Position numbers and translations under genes: made by a program. 64,000 nucleotides of DNA. It comes from JAJEFO01 sp965208685 (GTDB lineage Bacteria; Pseudomonadota; Alphaproteobacteria; Rhodobacterales; Rhodobacteraceae). Below, piece by piece: positions 16,056 to 24,383 of the stretch (position 1 is the stretch's first letter; every line of letters begins with the position of its first letter). The notes below the pieces were generated by a model that worked only from the letters and a program-made list of their open reading frames with translations, was not told where the DNA came from and searched no databases. The stretch covers positions 434,001 to 498,000 of the forward strand of contig CBDBPL010000007.1 in assembly GCA_965208685.1 (NCBI GenBank). Direction: 5' to 3'.

Positions 16056-17059
16056 AGCGCTTTCCCCTTGAACAGTCCGGTCGGCCGGAACAGGAGCACG
16101 ACGATGAGAATCGCGAAGCTGACGGCGAACTTGTAGTCTGTCGAAAGCAGCTGGACGAGGCCCTGCGGTTCCCAGGCAGGGATCAGGTAGCCTGCGACCT
16201 TCTTGAACGCGTAGGTGATCGTGACTTCAGAAAATGCGATGACAAAGCCGCCCGCGATCGCGCCGATCGGATTGCCAAGGCCGCCAACGATGGCAGATGC
16301 GAAGATCGGCAGGAGAAGCTGGAAGTAGTTGAACGGCTTGAAGCTCTTGTCGAGGCCGTAGAGCACGCCTGCAATGGTGGCCAGCGCCGCCACGATGATC
16401 CAGGTGATCATCACCACGCGTTCGGGATTGATGCCGGAGAGGAGAGCGAGATCCTCGTTGTCCGAAAACGCCCGCATCGACTTTCCCGTGCGGGTGCGAT
16501 TCAGGAACCAGAAGAGAAGCGCCACGACGATGATTGCGACGATGACGGTCAGCATCGCGGTGGACTTGATCGCGAGGCCTTCCTTCAGGCCGGTCAGCTC
16601 CTTGAATTCGCGAGCCGTGATGATGAAGCGTGCTCCGTCCGCAAATCGCTGTTCGTCGACTCCAATGACGAAACGTACGAGTCCGTTCGTCACGAACATC
16701 ACGCCCATGGAAACAATGACCAGAATGACGGGTGCGGACTTCTGCTCCCGGTAGAACCGGTAAACGAGTCGGTCGGTGAGCAGGACAAGCACTGCGGTGG
16801 CGGCAATTCCTGCCGGCAGCGCCAGAAGCGCGGTCGGGAACGGACCCAGAGACACGCCCATGGCCTGAAGCCACCAGGTGCAGAGGATCGTTGCCATCGC
16901 GCCAAAGGCCATGGTGTCGCCGTGGGCAAAGTTGGAGAACCTCAGGATTCCGTAGATCATGGTCACGCCAAGCGCTCCGAGCGCCAGCTGGCTCCCATAG
17001 GCAACCGCCGGCAGCATGACGAAATTCGCGAATGCGACGATCGCGTTCAGTGGATCCAA
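16052..17059 (-). CDS. livH: branched-chain amino acid-type ABC transporter permease (LivH family)
   Basis: Permease of 335 aa with the LivH hallmarks GVTMIYGILRFSNFAHGD near the N-terminus, RAFSDNEDLALLSGINPERV as the ATPase-contact loop and GGLGNPIGAIAGG. The start is TTG at 17059: an AGGAGG ribosome-binding site lies five bases upstream (17065-17070) and no ATG is placed as well. It overlaps livM by four bases. A 167-base gap separates it from livF. Confidence 0.92.
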   Translation of the reverse strand: MDPLNAIVAFANFVMLPAVAYGSQLALGALGVTMIYGILRFSNFAHGDTMAFGAMATILCTWWLQAMGVSLGPFPTALLALPAGIAATAVLVLLTDRLVYRFYREQKSAPVILVIVSMGVMFVTNGLVRFVIGVDEQRFADGARFIITAREFKELTGLKEGLAIKSTAMLTVIVAIIVVALLFWFLNRTRTGKSMRAFSDNEDLALLSGINPERVVMITWIIVAALATIAGVLYGLDKSFKPFNYFQLLLPIFASAIVGGLGNPIGAIAGGFVIAFSEVTITYAFKKVAGYLIPAWEPQGLVQLLSTDYKFAVSFAILIVVLLFRPTGLFKGKAL

Positions 17060-17226
17060 GGTGCCCTCCTGTTTGGACAGGTGGAAGCCGGTTCTGCAGG
17101 ATTCCGAAGAGATCCAAAATGGCGCTCGCGTCGCAACAAACGTCCGCCGTCTTGCCGGAAGCCGGCGTCAGCACGTGTCCTTGAGAGCTTGTTCATGCCT
17201 CCACTCTCCAGTTCCTGCCCGAACTC

Positions 17227-17940
17227 CTAACCACCTAGGAACGAACGTCGAACTTCCGGATCCGCAAGGAGTGCTTCGCCGGTATCGGTGAAGGCGTTCT
17301 GTCCCTGCACCATGACGTAGCCCCTGTCCGCGATTTCGAGGGCCTGCCGCGCATTCTGCTCCACCATCAGGATCGAGATGCCGGTTCTTGCCACCTCGAT
17401 GATCCTGTCGAACAGCTCGTCCATGACGACGGGACTGACGCCTGCCGTCGGCTCATCCAGCATCAGGACCCTGGGCCGAGTCATTAGCGCGCGACCGACG
17501 GCCACCTGCTGACGCTGTCCGCCTGACAGCTCGCCTGCCGTCTGGCGGCGCTTTTCCTTCAGGACCGGAAAGAGTTCGTAGACCTGCGCCAAGGTTCCCG
17601 AAATGTCGTCGCGTCTCAGGAAGGCCCCCATTTCGAGGTTCTCTTCGACCGTCAGCGACGTGAAGGTGTTGGAGTTCTGCGGCACGAAGGCCATCCCCTT
17701 TGCCACCCGGTCCTGCGGGCTCAGGTGCGAGATGTCTTCGCCGCCGAGCCTGACGGAGCCCTCATGGAGATCCAGCATTCCGAAGACTGCCTTCATTGCT
17801 GTCGACTTGCCCGCACCGTTCGGTCCGACGATCACGGCGATCTGGCCTTCGTTCACTGAAATGGTGCATGAACGGAGAATATCCACTCCACGACCGTACC
17901 CGCCGCTCAAGGAATCGCCGATCAGGAAGGGATCACTCAC
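17227..17940 (-). CDS. livF: branched-chain amino acid-type ABC transporter ATP-binding protein (LivF family)
   Basis: Cytoplasmic ATPase of 237 aa with Walker A GPNGAGKST, signature LSGGQRQQVAVGRAL, Walker B VLMLDEPTAGVSP and the H-loop region replaced by ILMVEQNARQAL, where the switch residue is Gln as is usual for LivF. GTG start at 17940. Between it and livG lies a 141-base gap without a recognisable gene, so the operon is looser than most liv operons. Confidence 0.93.
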   Translation of the reverse strand: MSDPFLIGDSLSGGYGRGVDILRSCTISVNEGQIAVIVGPNGAGKSTAMKAVFGMLDLHEGSVRLGGEDISHLSPQDRVAKGMAFVPQNSNTFTSLTVEENLEMGAFLRRDDISGTLAQVYELFPVLKEKRRQTAGELSGGQRQQVAVGRALMTRPRVLMLDEPTAGVSPVVMDELFDRIIEVARTGISILMVEQNARQALEIADRGYVMVQGQNAFTDTGEALLADPEVRRSFLGG

Positions 17941-18081
17941 CGTGGGCCTCTTTGGTCACGATTCATGCATCTGCACGCGCGTCTCGAATCGGGCGGTGCG
18001 GACGGCACTCCACTACATTGACGCCGAATTCGCCGGCATGGCGGCGCAAGCCGTTGCCGATGCGAACTGTCCGGGAGCAAG

Positions 18082-18870
18082 TCATGCCTGGACGTCCTCC
18101 TTGATCCTGTTTTTTAGACCGGTGCCGAGATAGGCTTCTATGACGTGATCGTTCGCCTTGATCTGGTCGATCGTTCCTTCGGCCAGGACCTTGCCCTCCG
18201 CCATGCAGATGACCGGGTCGCAAAGTCGGCCAATGAAATCCATGTCGTGCTCGATCATGCAGAAGGTGTAGCTGCGCTCCCTGTTCAAGCGCTGGATCGC
18301 GTCGCCGATCGTCCTGAGCAGCGTACGGTTCACGCCGGCGCCCACCTCGTCCAGAAAGACGATTTGTGCGTCCACCATCATGGTGCGGCCCAGTTCAAGG
18401 AGTTTCTTCTGACCTCCCGAAAGGTTGCCCGCCCTTTCGTCCTTCAAGTGGCCGATGGTCAGGAACTCCATCACCTCGTCGGCCTTCTTCCGGATCTCGT
18501 CTTCCTCTGCCGCGATCCGGTGGCGACCGATCCACGTGTTCCAGATTCTCTCCCCCTGCTGCTGGCCCGGAACCAGCATCAGGTTCTCGCGGACGCTCAT
18601 GGAGGCGAACTCGTGGGCGATCTGAAACGTGCGAAGAAGCCCCTTGTGGAAGAGGTCATGCGGCGGAAGGCCGGTGATGTTCTCGCCGCTCATGAATACA
18701 TGTCCGCCGGTCGGGGGCATGGTTCCCGCGATCACGTTGAACAGCGTTGTCTTGCCTGCGCCGTTTGGTCCGATCAGGCCAGTGATCGAGCCCGACGCAA
18801 TTTCCAGGGTGACTCCATCAACGGCACGAAATCCGCCGAAATGCTTGTGCAGGCCCTCGACCCTGATCAT
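18082..18870 (-). CDS. livG: branched-chain amino acid-type ABC transporter ATP-binding protein (LivG family)
   Basis: Second ATPase, 262 aa. Walker A GPNGAGKTT, signature NLSGGQKKLLELGRTMM, Walker B IVFLDEVGAGVN and the His switch in MIEHDMDF identify LivG; the Asp-Glu-Val variant of Walker B is unusual (Pro is common). The C-terminus carries the LivG-type block GTIDQIKANDHVIEAYLG. It follows the binding-protein gene after a hairpin at 18891-18913. Confidence 0.93.
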   Translation of the reverse strand: MIRVEGLHKHFGGFRAVDGVTLEIASGSITGLIGPNGAGKTTLFNVIAGTMPPTGGHVFMSGENITGLPPHDLFHKGLLRTFQIAHEFASMSVRENLMLVPGQQQGERIWNTWIGRHRIAAEEDEIRKKADEVMEFLTIGHLKDERAGNLSGGQKKLLELGRTMMVDAQIVFLDEVGAGVNRTLLRTIGDAIQRLNRERSYTFCMIEHDMDFIGRLCDPVICMAEGKVLAEGTIDQIKANDHVIEAYLGTGLKNRIKEDVQA

Positions 18871-18890
18871 GCCCGTTCCCGGATGCGAAA

Positions 18891-18913
18891 GGGCCCGGAA
18901 CAGGTCCGGGCCC
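18891..18913 (-). terminator. intercistronic hairpin after the binding-protein gene
   Basis: Perfect 9-bp stem GGGCCCGGA / TCCGGGCCC around a 5-base loop, between the stop of the binding-protein gene (18927) and the livG start (18870), followed on the transcript by a short CUUU. Probably reduces read-through into livG. Confidence 0.65.
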
Positions 18914-18926
18914 CAGTCTTGTTTCG

Positions 18927-20122
18927 TTACCGATACTTGACGGTCTCGATGCTGCCGCCCTTGACCTCGATCTGGCGGTAGTTGCCGGCCGATTCGCCCG
19001 GGCCGATCAGTTCGACCGCGCTTGCGCCTACATAGTCGACCTCACCGCCGTCAGCGAGAATCTGCAGGGCCTTGGCAAGCTCGCCGGGAAGGATCTGTTC
19101 GCCCGGAGCATTGGCAACGTCCATGATCTTGTCCTTGAAGTCGGCGGATTCCGCCGATCCGGCGGCCTGCATGGCAAGCATGATCAGCGCCGCGGCATCA
19201 TAGCTTTCGGCGGAAAATGGCGACGTGGCGTCGAAGGCGCCTGCCGCAAGCTCGAAGTACCTGGCCGCGCCGGGGCTGTCGGTGCCCGGGTGCTGGCCGG
19301 TCGAGCCGTCGATTTCGCTGCCGAAGTTGTCCGTCAAGGCTTCCCCGATCATGCCGTCAGGAAGGTGAAAGGTGTCGAACGCGCCTGAATCAAGCGCTGC
19401 ACGGATGATGCCGGATCCGCCCTGGTCGACATAGCCTGCGACAACCAGGCGCTGGCCGCCGGCGGACGCCAGGGCGCCGACCTCTGCCGAATAGTCACCC
19501 TTGCCGTCCTCGTGCGCCGCATTGATCGTGACCGTGCCGCCAGCGGCCTCGAACGCGGTCTGGAAGCTGTCGGCCAGGCCCTTGCCGTAGTCGTTGTTGG
19601 TGTAGGTCACCGCAACTTCGCTGATGCCCAGTTCCATGAGAACTTCCGTCATCACGACGCCTGGCGCGCGTCGGACGGCGCGGTCCGGAAGAAGAGACCG
19701 TTGTCCTCGTTGTTCTGGTGGCTGAGGCCCGGCGAGGTTGCCGAAGGCGAAACCATCACGATGCCGTTTGGAAGGGCGACGTTTTCCAGGATCGCGCCCG
19801 TGACGCCCGAGCAGTCCCCGCCCACGATGGCCTTCACGCCTTCGCTGGTGATCTGCTGTTCGGCAACGGAGGTCGCAGCCCCAGAGTCGATGCAGGTCGA
19901 GTCGCCGCGGACCGGCGTCACCGTGGAGCCGCCGAGCAGAAGTCCGGAATCGCTGACTTCCTTCATTGCAAGCTCGGCTCCGTCCGCCATTTGCGGCGTC
20001 AGCGATTCGATCGGGCCGGTGAGGCCCACGATGATGCCGATCTTGATTTCCGAATGGCCGCTGGCCAAGGCCGTGCCTGCAAGGAATGCGGACGCGATTG
20101 AAGCAGCAAGCATCTTCTTCAT
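18927..20122 (-). pseudogene. livK: branched-chain amino acid-type ABC substrate-binding protein, interrupted by a one-base frameshift
   Basis: Together the two frames encode a complete family-1 (Leu/Ile/Val-type) receptor of about 397 aa. The first frame (20122 to the TGA at 19652) has the signal peptide MKKMLAASIASAFLAGTALA, mature start EIKIGIIVGLTGP and ends abnormally in APSDARQAS. The second frame resumes at once with MMTEVLMELGISEVAVTYTN and runs to a normal end. Inserting one G at the GG near 19660-19661 restores Q-G-V-V-M-T-E, the expected junction. So the gene carries a single-base deletion, or the read has an error in a GG run. A functional importer needs this protein, and the remaining operon genes are intact, which favours a recent mutation or sequencing error over long decay. 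Confidence 0.85.
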
Positions 20123-20314
20123 GACAATTCCCCCTATTTCTCTTTTGGGTCCAGTTTCTGCACTCAACCTACAGTCAGAGAGGATCAATTGAAAAGAGGC
20201 AGAAATACCGTCGGACGGAACCGCGGCGCGGTGCCGGTTCTCGAGGTCCGCAGGCTGGCTTGGGTGACGCGCCCGCCACGCGGCATGCCGTTGCATCGTT
20301 CCGGTCGGTCAAGC

Positions 20315-20821
20315 TCAATCGAACAGGCCGTCCGGAGGGTCGATCACGATGTGTCCGCTCGTCAGGTCGATCGTGGGCACGTTTGTGCGGGTCAGTGGCA
20401 GGAGGATGCCCGGTCCGGCATTGTTCTGGCTTATTTCCAGCAAGTCTCCCGCGCCGTGGTTCAGGACAGCCGTGACTCGGCCAAGTTCGCTTCCTCCGGT
20501 GTCAAGAACCAGGAGGTCGACGAGGTCGGCGTTATAGAACTCGTCTTCCGGCAATTCGGGCAGCCGGCTCCGGGCAACGTGCAGTTTCGTGCCGCGAAGT
20601 GCGTCCGCCTCCTCTTTCGTGGTCACTCCCGAAAGACGGCCGACGAAACCGTTCTTGGAAGGGCGCACCAGCTGCAGGTTCCATGTCGTCGTGCCGTCCT
20701 CGGACGACAGCGGACCGTATGATGCGATGGACTCGGGCTCAGCGCAAAAGCTCTTGAGGCGTACCTCTCCCTTGATCCCGAATGCGCCCGTGATCGCGCC
20801 GACACAGACTCGGTCCTTCAT
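20315..20821 (-). CDS. rimM: ribosome maturation factor RimM
   Basis: Assists assembly of the 30S subunit head by binding S19. The 168-aa product has the N-terminal RimM barrel (VGAITGAFGIKGEVRLKSF) and the C-terminal PRC-barrel with the EFYNADLVDLLV block. It lies downstream of rpsP as in many bacteria, 116 bases after its stop. No trmD follows within the strand; a liv-type binding-protein gene comes next instead. Confidence 0.95.
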   Translation of the reverse strand: MKDRVCVGAITGAFGIKGEVRLKSFCAEPESIASYGPLSSEDGTTTWNLQLVRPSKNGFVGRLSGVTTKEEADALRGTKLHVARSRLPELPEDEFYNADLVDLLVLDTGGSELGRVTAVLNHGAGDLLEISQNNAGPGILLPLTRTNVPTIDLTSGHIVIDPPDGLFD

Positions 20822-20937
20822 TTGGCCGTTGCCATCCGGGCGTGCATTGGCTGGCGCGAACCTGCTCGGAGCGCCTGCGCGCCACGACCGACGTGGCCGC
20901 GCCGTGCGGGCATCGAGGCAGGCGACCCGGGCATGCC

Positions 20938-21519
20938 CTATCCGGCCTTGGGCTCTTCGGGCACCTCCGTCTCTGTTGACTCCGTGTCCGCGGATGCCGC
21001 TTTCGGCTCGTCGTTCACTTCCGTCATTGCGGCGTCTTGCGTTTCTTCTGGCCCCGCTTGCGTACCTTCTTCAGGGTCCTCGGCGGCGGCCTCTTCGGCA
21101 TTGGCCTTCGGCGCCTCGTCCACCTTGGCGTCTTCGGCATTCGCGTCTTCGTGTTGGGCATTCCCCGACGCCGCGGCGTCCTCCGCTTCGTTTGCAGCCG
21201 CCGCTTCAGCGCGTTCCTGGGCTTTCTTGCGGGGCATGGCCTTTTTCGGGTTGCTGCGTTCCTTTCTGTCGAGCGCACCCGCGGCTTCCAGGAAGCGTGA
21301 AACGCGGTCGGTCGGCATTGCGCCCTGGTCCATCCAGTACCTGATGCGCTCGAGGCTCATCTTGACCCGTTCCGCGCTGTCCTTGGGCAGGAGCGGATTG
21401 TAGGTGCCCAGCTTTTCGATGAAGCGGCCGTCTCGGGGCATGCGGCTGTCGGCAGCGACGATGCGGTAGAACGGGCGCTTCTTCGTTCCGGCGCGAGCAA
21501 GGCGAATTTTCATTGCCAT
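20938..21519 (-). CDS. rpsP: 30S ribosomal protein S16 with a long acidic C-terminal extension
   Basis: Residues 1-85 are a normal bS16 (MAMKIRLARAGTKKRPFYRI, YNPLLPKDS, RIRYWMDQGAMPTDRVSRFL). After a Lys-rich link (about 86-103) comes a tail of some 90 residues made mostly of Ala, Glu, Asp and Thr, ending EVPEEPKAG. The total of 193 aa is about twice the E. coli protein; alphaproteobacterial S16 proteins often carry tails but this one is long and very acidic. It lies between aroQ and rimM, 18 bases after aroQ. Confidence 0.96.
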   Translation of the reverse strand: MAMKIRLARAGTKKRPFYRIVAADSRMPRDGRFIEKLGTYNPLLPKDSAERVKMSLERIRYWMDQGAMPTDRVSRFLEAAGALDRKERSNPKKAMPRKKAQERAEAAAANEAEDAAASGNAQHEDANAEDAKVDEAPKANAEEAAAEDPEEGTQAGPEETQDAAMTEVNDEPKAASADTESTETEVPEEPKAG

Positions 21520-21537
21520 TGTGTTGGTCCTTCTGGG

Positions 21538-21834
21538 TTACTTCTGAATTTGCATGTGGTGCTGGATGACTTCCCCGATGATGAACGCGAGGAATTTCTT
21601 CGCGAATTCCGGATCGAGGTTGGCCTCCCTTGCAAGCCTTTCCAGGCGCTTGATCTGATCCGCCTCACGGGACTTGTCGGCAGGTGGCAGCTTGTGCTTC
21701 GCCTTTAGCTCGCCCACGGTCTGGGTGCAGGCGAAGCGCTCGGCAAGGGTGTAGACGAGGATTGTGTCGAGCCGGTCGATTGATGCCCGGTGCGATTCCA
21801 GGAGCTCGGCGGCGCGCTTCACGACGTCAGTCAT
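21538..21834 (-). CDS. chorismate mutase, AroQ type
   Basis: Converts chorismate to prephenate for phenylalanine and tyrosine synthesis. A 98-aa all-helical AroQ monofunctional enzyme: helix 1 with SIDRLDTILVYTLAERF, the second with TVGELKAKHKLPPADKSREA and a C-terminal helix ending EVIQHHMQIQK. The catalytic pattern R...K...R/E is visible. Its place between a GNAT gene and rpsP is the order I know from Rhodobacterales. Confidence 0.93.
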   Translation of the reverse strand: MTDVVKRAAELLESHRASIDRLDTILVYTLAERFACTQTVGELKAKHKLPPADKSREADQIKRLERLAREANLDPEFAKKFLAFIIGEVIQHHMQIQK

Positions 21835-21845
21835 CTTGACTCCTT

Positions 21846-22478
21846 TCAGTTGGTCTCTTGAAGTTCGGGATCACCGGGGCGCCGTGTTGCGGAACCTGGT
21901 TTCATGGCCGCCTCCCCGCCGGGCTTGACGTGGCGGTACACGACGTTCCCCTTTGGCCAGTTCCTCGGCGTGTCCTCCGCGGCGCCGAGGCGCCTGGCCA
22001 AGGCGATGGATCGGGCGTTCTTGCTTGCGATATAGCTGACAATCGTCAGGAGACCGAGGGCGTTGAACGCCCAGTCGCGCGCCGCCGCCGCCGCTTCCGT
22101 CGCAAATCCTCGTCCTTCGACATCTTCCAGGAACAGGTAGCCAAGCTCGATCTCGACATCACCGGGTTCAAGCCCCAGAATCACGAATCCCAGGAGGTCA
22201 CCGGTGGCCGTGTCCGCCACGGCCCAGCCGCCGTGGCCATGGAGCAACCACCCGGCGCTCAGGGCCGCGAAGTCGGACCACGCGTCCTCGCGTGAAAGCG
22301 GGCCCCCGACAAATCGGCCATGGTTCGTGCACAAGATGGATGCGTAACCCGAAAAGTCCTCCAGCCGCACTGCGCGAAGGATCAGGCGACTGGTCCGGAT
22401 CACCGGCACGTTTGCCGCGAGCGCGTGCGCGATGTCCGCTGCCGGACCCGGCGTCGGTTCCTCATGTCTCGAGGTCAT
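21846..22478 (-). CDS. GNAT-family N-acetyltransferase
   Basis: A 210-aa acetyl-CoA-dependent acyltransferase of the RimJ/RimL-like branch (TSRLILRAVRLEDF at the start, LGYLFLEDVEGRGFATEAAAA for the acetyl-CoA pyrophosphate loop, SKNARSIALARRLGA near the end). The ATG at 22478 is chosen because the product then starts shortly before the domain; the open frame further upstream has no protein-like content. It sits between ffh and aroQ (11 bases upstream of aroQ). The substrate is unknown. Confidence 0.88.
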   Translation of the reverse strand: MTSRHEEPTPGPAADIAHALAANVPVIRTSRLILRAVRLEDFSGYASILCTNHGRFVGGPLSREDAWSDFAALSAGWLLHGHGGWAVADTATGDLLGFVILGLEPGDVEIELGYLFLEDVEGRGFATEAAAAARDWAFNALGLLTIVSYIASKNARSIALARRLGAAEDTPRNWPKGNVVYRHVKPGGEAAMKPGSATRRPGDPELQETN

Positions 22479-22608
22479 GGCTTGCCAGCACAGTTGCACG
22501 GGAGAAAGTCGTGGCTGCCGACGGCTCGTGAATCCGCACCCTCGGCCGGGAGGCATTGCGGCGCGAAACCGCGCATCCGAAAATGGAGAAACGGGGATCG
22601 GTTCTGGC

Positions 22609-24105
22609 TCATTGCTTCTTCCCGAGTCCTGAAATCCCCGGCGGGAACCGGCCCCCGGAATCGTCGCCGAGACCCGCAAGGCCGCCGGGCAACCGGCCGA
22701 GCTGCTGTTGGGTGGCCTCGATTTCCGCCTTTCCGGGCATGCCGCCTGGCATGGCTCCGCCGCCGACAAGCCCGCCGAGCTGGTTCAACATGCCTTTCTT
22801 GCCCATGCGACCGACCTTTTTCATCATGTCTGACATCTGGCGGTGCATCTTCAGCAGCCTGTTGAGATCAGACACTTCAAGCCCTGCGCCTGCGGCAACG
22901 CGTTTCTTTCGCGACGCTTGCAGGATTCGCGGGTTGGCGCGTTCCCGCTTGGTCATGGAATCGATCAGGGCGATCTGCTGGCGGATCACGCGGTCATCAA
23001 ACCCGGCCCTTTCCATCTGTGCCTTCATCTTCCCCATTCCCGGCATCATACCCATGATCCCCGTCATGCCGCCCATGTCGACCATCTGCGTGAGCTGGCC
23101 CTTGAGGTCGTTCATGCTGAACTGGCCCTTCTGGAAGCGCTTCATCATGCGCTCCGCCTTCTCGGCCTCGACGGTTTCCTGGGCCTTTTCCACCAAGGCG
23201 ACGATGTCACCCATGCCCAGGATGCGGCCCGCGACTCGATCGGGTTCGAAGGTCTCGATGGCATCCAGTTTTTCGCCGGTTCCAACAAAGCGGATCGGCT
23301 TGCCTGTGACAGCACGCATGGAAAGGGCGGCTCCACCGCGTCCATCACCGTCCATTCGGGTCAGGATCACGCCCGTCACACCGATCTTGTCATCGAATTC
23401 GGTGGCCACGTTGACCGCGTCCTGCCCGGTCAGGCCGTCCACGACCAGAAGCGTCTCGCGCGGACTTGCCACGTCGCGGACGGCTGCGGCCTGCAACACG
23501 AGTTCCTTGTCTATGTGGAGGCGGCCGGCCGTGTCGAGCATGTAGACATCGTAGCCTCCAAGAGTGGCCTGCAGCTTGGCGCGCTTGGCAATGGCAATTG
23601 GGTCTTCGCCCTTCACGATGGGCAATGTCTGGACGCCGATCTGCCTTCCCAGGATTGCGAGCTGTTCCATGGCCGCCGGCCGGTTCGTGTCGAGGGACGC
23701 CATGAGCACGCGCTTGCCGTCCCTTTCGGTGAGCCGCTTGGCAAGCTTGGCAGTGGTGGTTGTCTTGCCCGATCCCTGCAGGCCCAGCATCAGGACGGGC
23801 GCGGGCGGATCGTCGATCTTCAGCGCGTCCGGATCCTCGTCTCCGGTGAGCACGCGAACGAGTTCGTCATGGACGATCTTTATGACCTGCTGGCCCGGCG
23901 TGACGGACTTCGTGACCGCCTGGCCCGTGGCCTCTTCCTGCACGGCCTTGACGAAGTCGCGGGCGACGGGGAGTGAAACATCGGCTTCGAGAAGTGCCAC
24001 GCGCACTTCGCGCAGCGCGGTCTGGACATCGGAATCCGAGAGAGCGCCCTGCCTCGTGAGCCGGTCGAAGACACCCGAAAGCCGCTCTGACAGATTCTCG
24101 AACAA
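22609..24105 (-). CDS. ffh: signal recognition particle protein Ffh
   Basis: GTPase subunit of SRP that targets membrane proteins to the translocon. It has the helical N domain, G domain (GLQGSGKTTTTAKLA, DTAGRL, TRMDGDGRGGAAL, FVGTGEK) and the Met-rich M domain with many MGGM/MMPGM repeats that bind signal sequences and 4.5S RNA. I place the start at TTG 24105 (LFENLSERLSGVF read as MFENLSERL), because homologues begin there and GGAG is 8 bases upstream; a longer frame to 24174 has no such support. Product 498 aa, normal for the order. Confidence 0.96.
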   Translation of the reverse strand: MFENLSERLSGVFDRLTRQGALSDSDVQTALREVRVALLEADVSLPVARDFVKAVQEEATGQAVTKSVTPGQQVIKIVHDELVRVLTGDEDPDALKIDDPPAPVLMLGLQGSGKTTTTAKLAKRLTERDGKRVLMASLDTNRPAAMEQLAILGRQIGVQTLPIVKGEDPIAIAKRAKLQATLGGYDVYMLDTAGRLHIDKELVLQAAAVRDVASPRETLLVVDGLTGQDAVNVATEFDDKIGVTGVILTRMDGDGRGGAALSMRAVTGKPIRFVGTGEKLDAIETFEPDRVAGRILGMGDIVALVEKAQETVEAEKAERMMKRFQKGQFSMNDLKGQLTQMVDMGGMTGIMGMMPGMGKMKAQMERAGFDDRVIRQQIALIDSMTKRERANPRILQASRKKRVAAGAGLEVSDLNRLLKMHRQMSDMMKKVGRMGKKGMLNQLGGLVGGGAMPGGMPGKAEIEATQQQLGRLPGGLAGLGDDSGGRFPPGISGLGKKQ

Positions 24106-24200
24106 GGTCCGATCTCCAATTCGCCGCTCGATTTCCAGCAGGTACCTGCCGGCCTTAACGCCAAACGCCCCCATGGGCGCAACGCGCTGATGGGGGGCGA

Positions 24201-24239
24201 TCCCTGAACTTTCAGGGACCGGGAGAAAGCTGCTCCCGG
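24201..24239. repeat. two adjacent perfect hairpins upstream of ffh
   Basis: TCCCTGAA / TTCAGGGA (24201-24218) and CCGGGAG / CTCCCGG (24219-24239, 7-base loop) directly abut. They lie in the divergent region between ffh and the DMT transporter. They could be a small structured RNA, a bidirectional attenuator or protein-binding sites; no function is assigned. Confidence 0.45.
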
Positions 24240-24383
24240 AAACACGGGCGGCGTAGGGGGTCGAGTACGCGAAGTCAAGCGGGAATGCAGCGGGCTGCGG
24301 GTGATCTTGCCAGCGACCGCGATCCGGTCTCTATTCGCGGGACAGCCGGAGGGCCGGAGATCACGAACCAATCTACGGATGCG

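Noticed and set aside
15932..17230. 432-codon open frame opposite livM and livH
   Set aside because: Charged, low-complexity translation that is the shadow of membrane-helix codons; the permeases are convincing.
18927..20122. Two separate small genes instead of one frameshifted binding protein
   Set aside because: The two products are the N- and C-terminal parts of one receptor and join perfectly after one added base.
20123..20314. GAACCG...CGGTTC hairpin between the liv-type receptor and rimM as a rimM terminator
   Set aside because: Only six pairs with an 11-base loop and no T-run; too weak to call.
24205..24236. Sequence near TCAGGGACCGGGAGAAAGC resembles the apical loop of bacterial 4.5S (SRP) RNA
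   Set aside because: The bases around it form two simple hairpins instead, the C-GGAA-G tetraloop and symmetric-loop pairs are not complementary here, and there is no long flanking helix. Closeness to ffh made the idea tempting.
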